Shown: positions 1 to 7,386 of the stretch, in pieces
How positions within the stretch are numbered: position 1 is the first letter of the stretch
How the letters are laid out: each line of letters begins with the position of its first letter
Assembly (NCBI GenBank): GCA_019634415.1
Contig: JAHQVJ010000030.1
Location: 1 to 35,948 of the forward strand
DNA from: Myxococcales bacterium
GTDB lineage: Bacteria; Myxococcota_A; UBA796; GCA-2862545
Reading direction: 5' to 3'
DNA: 35,948 bases
Made by a program: the position numbers and the translations under genes
The notes under the pieces: model-generated
The model's database searches: none
Seen by the model: only the letters and a program-made list of their open reading frames with translations
Told to the model about the DNA's origin: nothing

Positions 1-774
1 CAGCTCGTCCAGCTCTGCGCCCGCGAAGCCCAGCGCTTCCAGCAGCTCGAGGCCTTCCACCTGGGGCAGAGCGCTCACCTCCGCCACACCTCGGTCCCTG
101 GCCTGCTGGTCCAGCGCCTCGTGCCCTCCCTCAACTCCATCTCCCAGGGGAGGAAGGGCACCGTCGACGGCACCGCATCGCTGCGTCTCGACATCAGCAG
201 CCACTTCTGGAGCCGCCTGCACGAGCGCGGCATCGCCACCTGCCACCTGGCGCGCCACGGCGCCACGGTGCTGGTGACCCAGGAGCAGGTGCCCCGGGTG
301 GAGGTGATCGTGAAGGCGGCGCTCGTGGGCACGCCCACCCGCATCTACGATGGCTTGCTGCAGCAACGAGACCGCTTCGGGCAGCCCTTCCTGGCCGGCC
401 ACCCCCACGCCCCCTACGTGCGCTTCGACTATCGGAACCCGCTGCAGGACGCTTCGGGCGAGGGACTGCGCGACGAGTGCCTGCCCCTCGCCCTCGCCGA
501 CCGATTGATCGACACGGGCGCTGCACGTCACAACGCCCTGGCCACCTTCGCCCTGGTGAGGGACACCCTGGCGCAGGCAGACCTACACGTGCTCGACGCC
601 TGCTTCCTGTTCGACGAGACCGGGCAGACGCTGTGCTACGAGGTGTCGCCCGACAACATGCGGATCAAGTCCGCTTCCGAGGACTTCGACAAGGACCTGT
701 GGCGCAACCACGCACCGCCAGCCACCATCGTAGAGCGCTGGGGCCAGTTGCTGCAGCGCCTCGAGACGCTGTGA
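1..774 (+). CDS. PurC (SAICAR synthetase)-like protein, 5' end cut by the window
   Basis: The reading frame is open from base 1 to the TGA at 772-774, so the start lies upstream; 257 residues are visible. Similarity to phosphoribosylaminoimidazole-succinocarboxamide synthase is seen in order: GRKGTVDG followed by a segment ending DISSHFW (like the PurC KG..LT..S.FWF block), VEVIVKAALVGTPTRIY (like the EVVVRxxxTGS block), EVSPDNMRI (like DEISPDxxR) and DKDLWR (like DKDxxR). PurC joins aspartate to the carboxylate of CAIR using ATP. Here the substrate block is altered (K and GT where R and GS are usual), so the natural substrate may differ. The TGA overlaps the GTG of the RNA ligase gene by four bases, so the two are translationally coupled. 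A housekeeping purC is a possible alternative, but the coupling to an RNA-repair gene argues for a special role. Family assignment is fairly sure; function is not. Confidence 0.72.
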   Translation, partial: QLVQLCAREAQRFQQLEAFHLGQSAHLRHTSVPGLLVQRLVPSLNSISQGRKGTVDGTASLRLDISSHFWSRLHERGIATCHLARHGATVLVTQEQVPRVEVIVKAALVGTPTRIYDGLLQQRDRFGQPFLAGHPHAPYVRFDYRNPLQDASGEGLRDECLPLALADRLIDTGAARHNALATFALVRDTLAQADLHVLDACFLFDETGQTLCYEVSPDNMRIKSASEDFDKDLWRNHAPPATIVERWGQLLQRLETL

Positions 775-2363
775 AGGTCCCCTTCGACGAGGTGGATCCC
801 TTCAACGGCCGCCGCGTGCGGGGCCTGCTGACGCGCAGCCGACGACGGCGCGGCGACCTGCAGATCACCCACGTGGACGGCCGCCCCTGCCCGCAGCACG
901 TGCGGGGCACCCCTCGCATTCCCCACCTTCGGACCACGGATCTAGACGGCTCCGCGGGCGTGCACGTCTACGAGAAGCTCGACGGCACCAACGTGCTCCT
1001 GTTTCGCTACCACGACGCCGACGGCCAGCCGCTCGTCTCCTACAAGACGCGCCATCGCCCCTTCCTGAGCCAGCAGCCCTACGGCGACTTCGTGGCGCTC
1101 TGGAGGCAGATCCTCGCCGAGCACGCCCACGCCATGCCCACGCTGCTGCAGTCGCGCTTCGCCTTCGGCTTCGAGCTGTACGGCTCGCAGCTTCCCCAGA
1201 TCTGCAGTGCCCAGGTGAGCCTCGCCGCACGCCTGCTGTTCGCCCTGGATCCCGACACGGGCCAGCTACACCATCCGCGCCAGGATCCCGCGTGGGCGTT
1301 TCCCAGCCCCGAGGCGCTGGCCTCCTTTCCGAGCGACGCCGCCCCCGCGGCCGTCGCCGCCGAGATCCGCACCCTTGTGGAGCAGCGACACATCACCCAC
1401 GGCTCCGAGGGCGCCGTCGCCTTCTGGCAGGGTGCGCGGGGCACCGTGGTGCGCAAGTGCAAGCCTGCAGCCGTGCGCGACGCGCAGGCCCACTACCGCG
1501 CGCTCTACGCCCACGGAAAGCAGCTGCTGCGCCAGCAGCTGCCCGCTTCCGCCGTGCACGAGGGGGTGGCCGCCCACGCCGACACCCTCCCGCCCACGGC
1601 CTCCGCGCAGCGGGCGCTCGAGGTGGTCCAGGAGCACCTGCGCCTCGAGCAGACGTTCCGCTCCAGCTCGGCCGTCCCCAGGCGAGCCACCGGCCTCGAC
1701 GCCCCGGGCTCGCAGCTGCTCTGGCGCGTGGTGTGGGGCAGCCACATGTGGGGCATGCACACACCCACCTCCGATCGCGACCGCTGCGTGGTGTACCTGG
1801 CCAGCACCGCCACGCTGCTCCGCGGCGTGTTCGCCCCCGAGCAACTCGCCCCTCACCGCCGCGGCCAGCACCGCAAGGAGGCTGGTGGCGACTGCCACGT
1901 CTACGAGCTCGGCCGCCTGGTGCAGCTGCTGCAGCGCGGCAGCATCACCGCACTGTTCGGGGTGATCTCACCGCTGGTGGAGCAAGCCCACGGCAGCGCA
2001 CACCAGGAGCTGCTGGAGCTGCTGCACGCCCACCCGAGCGTGGTGTTCCACCGCGGCCTGCTCCGCCACGTGCGCGACAGCCAGGGCTACATGGCGAACG
2101 CCCAGACCCCCGAGCACTTCCGCAAGCATCTGCGCATCGCCTGTCGCAACCTGCAGTTCGGCATCACCTTGTTCGAGGAGGGCCGCTACGCGCTACGGCC
2201 CAGCGCCGCCGAGACCGAGCAGGAGCTACACGCGCTGTTGGCCCGGATGAACGACAGCGTGCGCCGCTGCAGTCTGCCCGAGGCCTTGCCGGCCGAGCCC
2301 CTCGACGCCTACGTGATGCGCTGGCGCCATCACGGGTGGCGATCCTCCGACCCCACCCGGTAG
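771..2363 (+). CDS. RNA ligase fused to RlaP-type nucleotidyltransferase
   Basis: The start is a GTG at 771 overlapping the upstream stop; the protein is 530 residues. The N-terminal half has covalent nucleotidyltransferase (ligase) motifs in order: EKLDGTN with K69 as the expected AMP-accepting lysine (KxDG), GFELYG around E135 (motif III), SEGAV at E213-G214 (motif IV) and RKCKP with K229/K231 (motif V). The C-terminal half begins with GSHMWGMHTPTSDRD (G323-S324 and D335xD337), the signature of the DNA polymerase beta superfamily, followed by a CHVYELGRL segment near 375-383 and KHLRIACRNLQFG further on. Both are typical of the RlaP family, the RNA-ligase-associated pol beta type known from predicted RNA-repair operons. 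The likely role is to seal, and to add or trim nucleotides at, broken RNA ends. The substrate is unknown. No RtcB, Pnkp or Hen1 gene is visible in the window. Confidence 0.82.
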   Translation: MKVPFDEVDPFNGRRVRGLLTRSRRRRGDLQITHVDGRPCPQHVRGTPRIPHLRTTDLDGSAGVHVYEKLDGTNVLLFRYHDADGQPLVSYKTRHRPFLSQQPYGDFVALWRQILAEHAHAMPTLLQSRFAFGFELYGSQLPQICSAQVSLAARLLFALDPDTGQLHHPRQDPAWAFPSPEALASFPSDAAPAAVAAEIRTLVEQRHITHGSEGAVAFWQGARGTVVRKCKPAAVRDAQAHYRALYAHGKQLLRQQLPASAVHEGVAAHADTLPPTASAQRALEVVQEHLRLEQTFRSSSAVPRRATGLDAPGSQLLWRVVWGSHMWGMHTPTSDRDRCVVYLASTATLLRGVFAPEQLAPHRRGQHRKEAGGDCHVYELGRLVQLLQRGSITALFGVISPLVEQAHGSAHQELLELLHAHPSVVFHRGLLRHVRDSQGYMANAQTPEHFRKHLRIACRNLQFGITLFEEGRYALRPSAAETEQELHALLARMNDSVRRCSLPEALPAEPLDAYVMRWRHHGWRSSDPTR

Positions 2364-2384
2364 ACTCCCACGACGGTGCCTCGC

Positions 2385-2446
2385 CAAACCAGGCGGACAG
2401 CTCCGGTTCGCCGGGGCACGGCCCTTCGGCCGGTCCGCCTGGTCTG
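2385..2446. other. Branched inverted repeat (possible terminator or small RNA)
   Basis: An outer 11-bp stem pairs 2388-2398 with 2433-2443, with two more pairs beyond a mismatch. Inside it are two small hairpins: CCGG-TTCG-CCGG at 2403-2414 and CGGCC-CTTC-GGCCG at 2419-2432. Folded, this gives a three-way junction. It lies between two convergent genes, so a bidirectional terminator is the simplest reading, but there is no T-run. A TAGACT hexamer at 2361-2366, identical to the -10-like hexamer before the gene at 12455, would place a transcript start near 2373, so a small RNA is also possible. Confidence 0.45.
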
Positions 2447-2461
2447 ACGGGGCATCGCACG

Positions 2462-3307
2462 TCAGTGGCCACGCACGGTCACCACCAGGGACTCCATCGC
2501 CCCCTCGCGACCGTGCACCAGCACGTCCGTCACCCCGGGCCGCAGGCCGTCGATGGCCAGCTTCTGAGCCGAGCCCACCGTCGAGATCCGGATCACGTCC
2601 GGATCTGCGGTGTGGATGGCCACCGGCATCCAGGGCAGCTCCACCAGGGCCCGCCCCGACACGAGCACGTCCACGGAGCGCTCCGGCAGCAACACGAACT
2701 CCGACACCTCGGACTGGGCCGGCGCCTCGGGTGACTCCGTCACCTCGATCCACCAGGTGTAGTCCCGCTCGCCTGCGGCATGCAGCATGGTTCGCCCCGG
2801 CGATCGACCGATCACACGCAGCAGCGAAGCGCTCCCGGCAGTCTGCGCCTCCGCCACGTCGGGATCCACGACCGCCACCATCCGAAGCACCTCGTCCACC
2901 TGCAGGTAGGCGCTGCGGCCCACGCCCACCTGCACGAGATCTGGTAGCGGCTCTGCATCCTCGGCATCGACCGGAGCCGCCGCGAGGGGTGGCCCGCCTC
3001 CCGGAGTGGTCAGCAGCGTCCATGCCACCCCGACGACCGCCACCGCACACGCAGCGGCGAACATCCACGACCGCCACCGCTGTCCGCTCTCCGCCGACGC
3101 GGCCTGCACACCGCGCGCTGTCCAGGCGGCCCCGAAGGTCTCCGCTGCCACGTAGCCGTCCACATAGCTGCTCACATGCTCCTCCCGCGCGACGATGCGC
3201 GCCGCCAAGGCCCGACAAGCCGCACACCCCTCGAGGTGCGACGCCAGCGAGCCGAACTCGGACATCGGCAGCTCCAGCAGCTGCTCACGTACGTCGTGAC
3301 AGGTCAT
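2462..3307 (-). CDS. Anti-sigma factor: zinc finger, one TM helix, two periplasmic beta domains
   Basis: The ATG at 3307 overlaps the sigma factor stop (ATGA); the protein is 281 residues. Residues 1-31 form a zf-HC2-type anti-sigma zinc finger with likely ligands C3, H24, C28 and C31 (HLEGCAAC). A single transmembrane helix lies at about 81-99. The remaining ~180 residues would be periplasmic. They contain a segment near 125-195 (VGVGRSAYLQVDEVLRMVAV then GRSPGRTML) that resembles the N-terminal pilus/secretin domain T2SS-T3SS_pil_N, and a weaker second copy at about 195-280 ending in a DGLRPGVTDVLV pattern. The protein should hold the sigma factor at the membrane until an envelope signal arrives. 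Zinc finger and coupling are clear; the identity of the sensor domains is an inference from sequence pattern. Confidence 0.82.
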   Translation of the reverse strand: MTCHDVREQLLELPMSEFGSLASHLEGCAACRALAARIVAREEHVSSYVDGYVAAETFGAAWTARGVQAASAESGQRWRSWMFAAACAVAVVGVAWTLLTTPGGGPPLAAAPVDAEDAEPLPDLVQVGVGRSAYLQVDEVLRMVAVVDPDVAEAQTAGSASLLRVIGRSPGRTMLHAAGERDYTWWIEVTESPEAPAQSEVSEFVLLPERSVDVLVSGRALVELPWMPVAIHTADPDVIRISTVGSAQKLAIDGLRPGVTDVLVHGREGAMESLVVTVRGH

Positions 3308-3876
3308 CGGTCCCTCACGAGCGAGGCGATCTCCGGATCGTCGAGCAACGACTCCCGCAGGGCGCGCCGCCCTTGGTGCAGCAGGGCTCGCACGGTGCCA
3401 GGCGCCACGCCGAGCTCCTGGGCCGCCTCCTTCGGGGTCAGCCCCAGCCGATCCACCAAGTCCAACGCCTCGCGCTGCCGTACGGACAGGTGCCGGAATG
3501 CGTCGACGGCCGAGCGCGCCCCACGCACCAGATCGATGGCGCGCTCCAGATCGTCCGTCGCGATCCGGACTGCGGGCGGGCGCGGCGCGCGCTGCGCCTT
3601 GCGCCTCGCATCGCGGCAGCAGTTGCGCACCACCGTGCGCATCCAGCCCTCCACCGGCTGGTCCGCGCGCAGGACCTTCACGGATCGCACCAGCTTCACC
3701 AGCGCTTCCTGGCAGGCGTCGTCGGCCGCAGCGGCGTCGCCGGTCTCCAGCAGCGCCCAGCGCCGCACCCGAGGCCACAGGACGCGCGCGAGCTGCTCGA
3801 GCGCGCCCCGATCTCCAGCCTGCGCCAAGCGCAGCAGCTCCGATGTGCCCAGCGGCATGGGTCGATGATCCATCAT
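3304..3876 (-). CDS. ECF-type RNA polymerase sigma factor
   Basis: A 190-residue sigma-70 family protein with only regions 2 and 4, as in ECF sigma factors. Region 2 spans about 15-95, with a conserved DDACQEALVKL stretch and the WMRTVVRNCCRDARR end that corresponds to region 2.3-2.4. Region 4 lies at about 130-180, with LSVRQREALDL and the helix-turn-helix core GLTPKEAAQELGVAPGTVR. The first of two adjacent ATG codons (3876) is chosen because AAGGGGG sits just upstream. It is coupled by a 4-base overlap to its probable anti-sigma factor. Its regulon is unknown; no clear repeat of its own promoter was identified. Confidence 0.9.
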   Translation of the reverse strand: MMDHRPMPLGTSELLRLAQAGDRGALEQLARVLWPRVRRWALLETGDAAAADDACQEALVKLVRSVKVLRADQPVEGWMRTVVRNCCRDARRKAQRAPRPPAVRIATDDLERAIDLVRGARSAVDAFRHLSVRQREALDLVDRLGLTPKEAAQELGVAPGTVRALLHQGRRALRESLLDDPEIASLVRDR

Positions 3877-3919
3877 CGCCCCCTTCACGCCAGCGGAGCC
3901 CGCAGCGTTTAGATCACCG

Positions 3920-4402
3920 CTACTCGTCGAAGACGATCTGCAGCGACGCTCGATCGTCGAGGGGTCCGAGATCCCGAAACAGGGTGCCGATGGTGAGGAT
4001 GGCGTCGCCCGCCACCTCGAGGCGCGTGCGCTTCGTGCCCAGGCGCTCCACCCCGAACGGCACCACCACCTCGCAGGTCCCACCGTCACAGGGCACGTAG
4101 GCGCCATCGAGGTTGAGCGCTCCCGGCTCGGCCACCTCGATCAGATCGGCGGGATCGGCGTGGGGAAAGCGCATGACCCAGTCGTCGGTCGGCTCGGAGG
4201 TGGCAGACAGGCGCAGCGCGTTGCTCACCACCTCGTCGGGACGGGGCATCCCGTCGCTGGCGTAGCGCAGGATGGCCTGGCCGGACATCTCGGTGGCCTC
4301 CTCCAGCACGATGGAGGCCTCCCCCTCGGGGGCGTACACCCACGACTCCGTGTTCTCGCACCCGACCGCACCCATCATCATCACGCACACCGTCACACGC
4401 AT
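3920..4402 (-). CDS. Small lipoprotein of unknown function
   Basis: A 160-residue protein with a short signal peptide ending in a lipobox AVGC (C15), preceded by a strong ribosome site (GGAGGGAGGG). The mature part is acidic and appears beta-rich, with a CDGGTC pair of cysteines near 104-109. I recognise no family. It lies 43 bases upstream of the sigma factor gene on the same strand, so it may be co-transcribed with the sigma/anti-sigma pair, but this is only suggested by position. Confidence 0.7.
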   Translation of the reverse strand: MRVTVCVMMMGAVGCENTESWVYAPEGEASIVLEEATEMSGQAILRYASDGMPRPDEVVSNALRLSATSEPTDDWVMRFPHADPADLIEVAEPGALNLDGAYVPCDGGTCEVVVPFGVERLGTKRTRLEVAGDAILTIGTLFRDLGPLDDRASLQIVFDE

Positions 4403-4445
4403 CTGCCCTCCCTCCGAGCAACACCTCGACGATACCCGGAACGGG

Positions 4446-5267
4446 TCAGGCCTGGCCGCGCGCTCGCTTCAGGGCCGCCTTGCGACGACGCCCACGACGC
4501 TCCAGCGACGGCCGCAGCACGCGACGGACCCAGGGAAACAGGTAGGCCACCGTGGCCAGCGTGCCGCCCATCACGGGCCACTGCCGCTCTCGCACGCCAT
4601 CGTCGGCGCAGTCCAGCACCATGTCCGCCACCTCGTCGGCCGTGCACACCGGCTGGCTGAAGGTGATGTCCGCCACCTCGTCGATGTCGTCCATGATGAA
4701 GCCCGTGTCCACCGGCCCCGGGCTCACCGCCGACACCGTGACCGAGGTGCCGCGCAGCTCCTCCGCCAGGGCGAAGCTGAAGGCCCTCAGGCCGAACTTC
4801 GTGGCCGAGTAGGTGGCCGCTCCGTCCAGCGGGATCTTGCCCGCCAGGCTGGTGACGTTGATCACGAAGCCGCGATCGGCTGCCTGCAGGTGCGGCAAGG
4901 CCATGCGCGTCAGCGCGATGGGGGCGCGCAGGTTCACGTCCACCATCTGCGCCAGCTCCTCCGGCTGGCGCTGTCCGACGGGCCCGCGATGGTGCAGCCC
5001 CGCGTTGTTCACCAGCCCGTGCAGCGCTCCCCACCGCTGCACCGCAGCGTCGAACACCTCGCCCATGCGCTGCAGGTCGAGCACGTCCGCGGCACACACC
5101 ATCACCCGATCGGTGTCCGACAGCGTGGCCGCCGCCTCGTCCAGCGGGCCCTGGCGACGCGCCACCAGCACCACGTTCGCCCCCTCGGCGTGGAACCGCC
5201 GAGCCGTGGACAGCCCCACCCCCAGCGACGCTCCGGTGATCACCACGGTCCGGCCTCTGAAGCGCAT
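4446..5267 (-). CDS. Short-chain dehydrogenase/reductase
   Basis: A 273-residue classical SDR. The Rossmann nucleotide motif TGASLGVG is at 11-18, NNAG at 87-90, the structural N at 112, and the catalytic S140, Y153 and K157 (YSATK). ARR at 36-38 after the second strand favours NADP(H). After the SDR core (to about 240) there is a hydrophobic stretch (VAYLFPWVRRVLRP) and a very basic tail, suggesting membrane attachment as in several lipid- or sterol-type SDRs. The ATG at 5267 shares one base with the esterase stop, so the two genes are coupled and the enzymes may act on the same metabolite. The substrate cannot be read from the sequence. Confidence 0.85.
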   Translation of the reverse strand: MRFRGRTVVITGASLGVGLSTARRFHAEGANVVLVARRQGPLDEAAATLSDTDRVMVCAADVLDLQRMGEVFDAAVQRWGALHGLVNNAGLHHRGPVGQRQPEELAQMVDVNLRAPIALTRMALPHLQAADRGFVINVTSLAGKIPLDGAATYSATKFGLRAFSFALAEELRGTSVTVSAVSPGPVDTGFIMDDIDEVADITFSQPVCTADEVADMVLDCADDGVRERQWPVMGGTLATVAYLFPWVRRVLRPSLERRGRRRKAALKRARGQA

Positions 5268-5935
5268 CACAGACTCCCGAAGCGAGCGTGCAGGAAGGCG
5301 CGGATGTCGCGCACCTCCTCGGCGTTGACCTCGTGGCCCATGCGGTAGTCGTTCCAAGAGGCCTGGATGCCGCGGGCCGTCACCATCTCGTAGGCGGCCC
5401 GGCCGCCCGCCATCGGAACCACGTCGTCGGCGGAGCCGTGGGCGAACAGGAACGGCGCCTTGCCACCTGCCTCGGTGGCCTCGGCCTTCACCGTGTCGCC
5501 CAGCACCAGGTAGCCCGACATCACCATCGCCCCGAGCAGCGGCTGCTCCACCCGCAAGGCGATGTGCAGCGTCATCGCAGCACCTTGGCTGAAGCCCGCC
5601 AGCACGATGCGGTCGTGGGCCACGCCGCGCTCCTTCTCCCGGGCGATGAGCGCGTGCACGTGCTCGGCACTCGCGCGCACCCCAGCGGGATCCTCCCGGT
5701 CGCTCGCCGCGTGATCGAGGGAGCGGATGTCGTACCAGGAGGGCATCACGTAGCCCTGGTTGATGGTGACCGGCGCCTCGGGCGCGTGGGGGAAGACGTA
5801 GCGCACGTCGGTCAGGCCCAGGTGCGGCACCAGGGGCGCGAAGTCGTACCCGCTCGCCCCCAGGCCGTGCAGCCAGATCACGGTGCCGCGAACGGGGCCT
5901 CCGGGGGTGTGCTCGAGGCAGGAAAGCAGGCTCAT
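5267..5935 (-). CDS. Carboxylesterase/lysophospholipase-type alpha/beta hydrolase
   Basis: A 222-residue protein of the phospholipase/carboxylesterase family (PF02230). The oxyanion region is LHGLGASG at 22-29, the nucleophile elbow GFSQG has S116, the acid is probably D170 (HGSADDVVP) and the histidine H201 (GHEV). This full triad and the length match typical bacterial esterase YpfH/EST2-like enzymes that cleave short acyl esters or lysophospholipids. It has no signal peptide, so it is cytoplasmic. The ribosome site GGAG lies five bases before the ATG at 5935. It is the first gene of a pair with the SDR. Confidence 0.87.
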   Translation of the reverse strand: MSLLSCLEHTPGGPVRGTVIWLHGLGASGYDFAPLVPHLGLTDVRYVFPHAPEAPVTINQGYVMPSWYDIRSLDHAASDREDPAGVRASAEHVHALIAREKERGVAHDRIVLAGFSQGAAMTLHIALRVEQPLLGAMVMSGYLVLGDTVKAEATEAGGKAPFLFAHGSADDVVPMAGGRAAYEMVTARGIQASWNDYRMGHEVNAEEVRDIRAFLHARFGSL

Positions 5936-6034
5936 GGAGTCTCCGAGGGCAACAGTGCCGCAGGCAGCCTACTCCTCACCGCTCTGACGACGAGCAGCAA
6001 CGGCTCTTTGCCAGGCGGGTGGGTGCACGTCCCA

Positions 6035-6439
6035 TCAGGAGCATCTGACCAGGCCATACGACTCGTATCGGCCGAGCCATCCGTCAGCGGACAACAGGGG
6101 AAGACCCTGCACCAAGGCCTGCGCGACCAGCATTCGGTCGAACGGGTCTCGATGCCCACCCTCTGGAAACGGAAGAACAGCCACGCGCTCGGCATGGGCC
6201 CTCCCGACGTCGAGCACCGAGTACCCTCGCGTGGCAACCTCTCGTGCGAAGAAGTCCCCCGGAACCACGGGCAGCGGCAGCTTTCCAATGCTGTACTTGA
6301 TGCTGATCTCCCAAAGCGAGGCAACGCTGACGACGAGCTGATTGTCCGGGTCTTCGAAGCGGGCCTTCATGGGTCCGGTCAGTCGAGGATCACCCACGGC
6401 GGCCCACAGCACCACGTGGGTGTCGATCAGCAGCTTCAT
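6035..6439 (-). CDS. vapC: PIN-domain toxin (VapC-like)
   Basis: A 134-residue PIN-domain ribonuclease. The acidic residues expected to bind the metal are present: D6 (LLIDTHVVLW), E44 (SLWEISIK), D98/D101 (HRDPFDRML) and D119 (LSADGWL). VapC toxins cleave tRNA or rRNA. The ATG overlaps the antitoxin stop (ATGA), the usual toxin-antitoxin arrangement with the antitoxin first. The motif spacing (LIDTHVxLW and SxxSxWEISIK) fits the common PIN subgroup of type II systems. Its RNA target is not predictable from sequence. Confidence 0.9.
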   Translation of the reverse strand: MKLLIDTHVVLWAAVGDPRLTGPMKARFEDPDNQLVVSVASLWEISIKYSIGKLPLPVVPGDFFAREVATRGYSVLDVGRAHAERVAVLPFPEGGHRDPFDRMLVAQALVQGLPLLSADGWLGRYESYGLVRCS

Positions 6440-6687
6440 CGGTACTCGCTCATGTCCACGATCGGATCGTCCCAGTCATCGGGGAGCTCGAACGACCACC
6501 CTCCGATGGGACGGGGCCGGCGCCCGCGGGGCTCGGCGGGGCCCTCGACGACCTCCTTTGCCCGGGCCAGCACGACCTCTGTGACGAAGGCGGTGATGGT
6601 GGTGTTGCAGAGCTGCGCAGCTCGGTCGATGAGTTCCTTGCTCTCGGGAGCGATCCGCAGCTCCAAGCGAGCAGATTGTGTCGACAT
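6436..6687 (-). CDS. Ribbon-helix-helix antitoxin partner of the PIN toxin
   Basis: The chosen start is the ATG at 6687, with GAGAGG just upstream; the product is 83 residues. The first ~45 residues (RLELRIAPESKELIDRAAQ then TITAFVTEVVLARA) look like a ribbon-helix-helix DNA-binding domain of the DUF1778/TacA type. The tail ends in a DDWDDPIVDMSEYR pattern of the kind antitoxins use to wrap the toxin. DUF1778 antitoxins usually pair with GNAT acetyltransferase toxins, so pairing with a PIN toxin is a less common combination. It should bind and silence the toxin and repress its own promoter. Confidence 0.82.
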   Translation of the reverse strand: MSTQSARLELRIAPESKELIDRAAQLCNTTITAFVTEVVLARAKEVVEGPAEPRGRRPRPIGGWSFELPDDWDDPIVDMSEYR

Positions 6688-6700
6688 GAGACCTCTCGAT

Positions 6701-6737
6701 GTACGGCAGTCACGTACGGACATCTGATCGTACGATC
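6701..6737. promoter_or_regulatory. Putative autoregulatory operator of the toxin-antitoxin operon
   Basis: Just upstream of the antitoxin start are three GTACG copies: GTACGG at 6701-6706, CGTACGG at 6713-6719 and CGTACG at 6729-6734. The last sits inside the perfect 12-base palindrome GATCGTACGATC (6726-6737). Spaced repeats of this kind suit a ribbon-helix-helix repressor. Binding is inferred, not shown. Confidence 0.45.
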
Positions 6738-6862
6738 GAGCTACCTCATCTGCAATGGGCACCCGCCGAGGTCGACGCGCCCAGCTCCGCATCGTGGTGC
6801 GCCCGCACGGACGAGGCAGAGCTGCGCTCGCCCGCGAACACGAGCGTACCCGCATCTGACGC

Positions 6863-7237
6863 TCACCCCGCGGGGTTCCACGTCACCTCGACGTCCGTGC
6901 CCTCGCGAGCCTCCGTGGCGTAGGCCACCAAGTCTCCGTCGCGGATCGCCAGCGTGATCGCCACCTGCGGAATGCCCGCCGGTGACTTGGGGAAGCCAGA
7001 GACCTCCAGCGTGCCCAGCACCTCGTTGTCACCGGCCATCATGCGCATGCCACGCAGCAGCGGCACCGTGATCGCTTCCTGGTCGTCCAACCCCGTGGAG
7101 AACACGACCGTGGCCTCGCAGGGCGTCGGCGTGCCCCGGTCCAGCAGGGGGGTCATCACGCCGTTCGAGTCGATCCCCACGTTCTCCTGTAGCGTCCCGC
7201 CCACCGCGGCTGGCGTCCGTGCCTCGATGACGACCAT
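6863..7237 (-). CDS. Stand-alone Hsp70 (DnaK) substrate-binding beta-domain protein
   Basis: The ATG at 7237 has GGGAGG upstream; the product is 124 residues. Residues 20-120 align by eye with the linker and beta-sandwich of DnaK: VGIDSNGVMTPLLDRGTPTP (DnaK LGIETMGGVMT then TTIPT), FSTGLDDQEAITVPLLRGMR (DnaK FSTAxDNQxxVxIxVLQGER), AGDNEVLGTLEVSG (AADNxxLGxFxLxG) and PAGIPQVAITLAI (PRGxPQIEVTFDI). No ATPase domain lies upstream and the C-terminal lid is absent. It should bind extended hydrophobic peptides without ATP control. It is not a remnant with obvious damage: start, ribosome site and stop are intact. The partner, if any, is unknown. Confidence 0.82.
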   Translation of the reverse strand: MVVIEARTPAAVGGTLQENVGIDSNGVMTPLLDRGTPTPCEATVVFSTGLDDQEAITVPLLRGMRMMAGDNEVLGTLEVSGFPKSPAGIPQVAITLAIRDGDLVAYATEAREGTDVEVTWNPAG

Positions 7238-7386
7238 CTGACCTCCCTCGCAAGTACTATCGGCGCTCGAGCGTTCGATCAGCGAGTGAGGTCTCGGCCA
7301 TCCACCCGTCGAATCACACGTCGCCTCACCCGTCGACGCTGACGGCCTCCCCGATCGGCTGTCGTCCGCGTCCGAGCTGACTCGGT
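7238..7386. other. Intergenic spacer with a short palindrome
   Basis: Between the Hsp70-like gene and the permease gene (both minus) lie 149 bases with no convincing gene. The only notable structure is the perfect palindrome CGCTCGAGCG at 7264-7273. No clear terminator or promoter was seen. Confidence 0.4.

Noticed and set aside
2462..3778. Longer frame extending the anti-sigma gene over the sigma gene
   Set aside because: Residues upstream of the MTCHDV start are low-complexity Ala/Arg-rich sequence overlapping a better coding frame; the real start is coupled to the sigma stop.
4160..5348. Open frames on the plus strand across the lipoprotein-SDR region
   Set aside because: Histidine/arginine-rich translation without domains, antisense to a clear SDR.
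6688..6862. Longer antitoxin reading frame starting upstream at 6855
   Set aside because: It would run through the GTACG repeats and has no ribosome site; the ATG at 6687 has GAGAGG and gives a typical antitoxin length.
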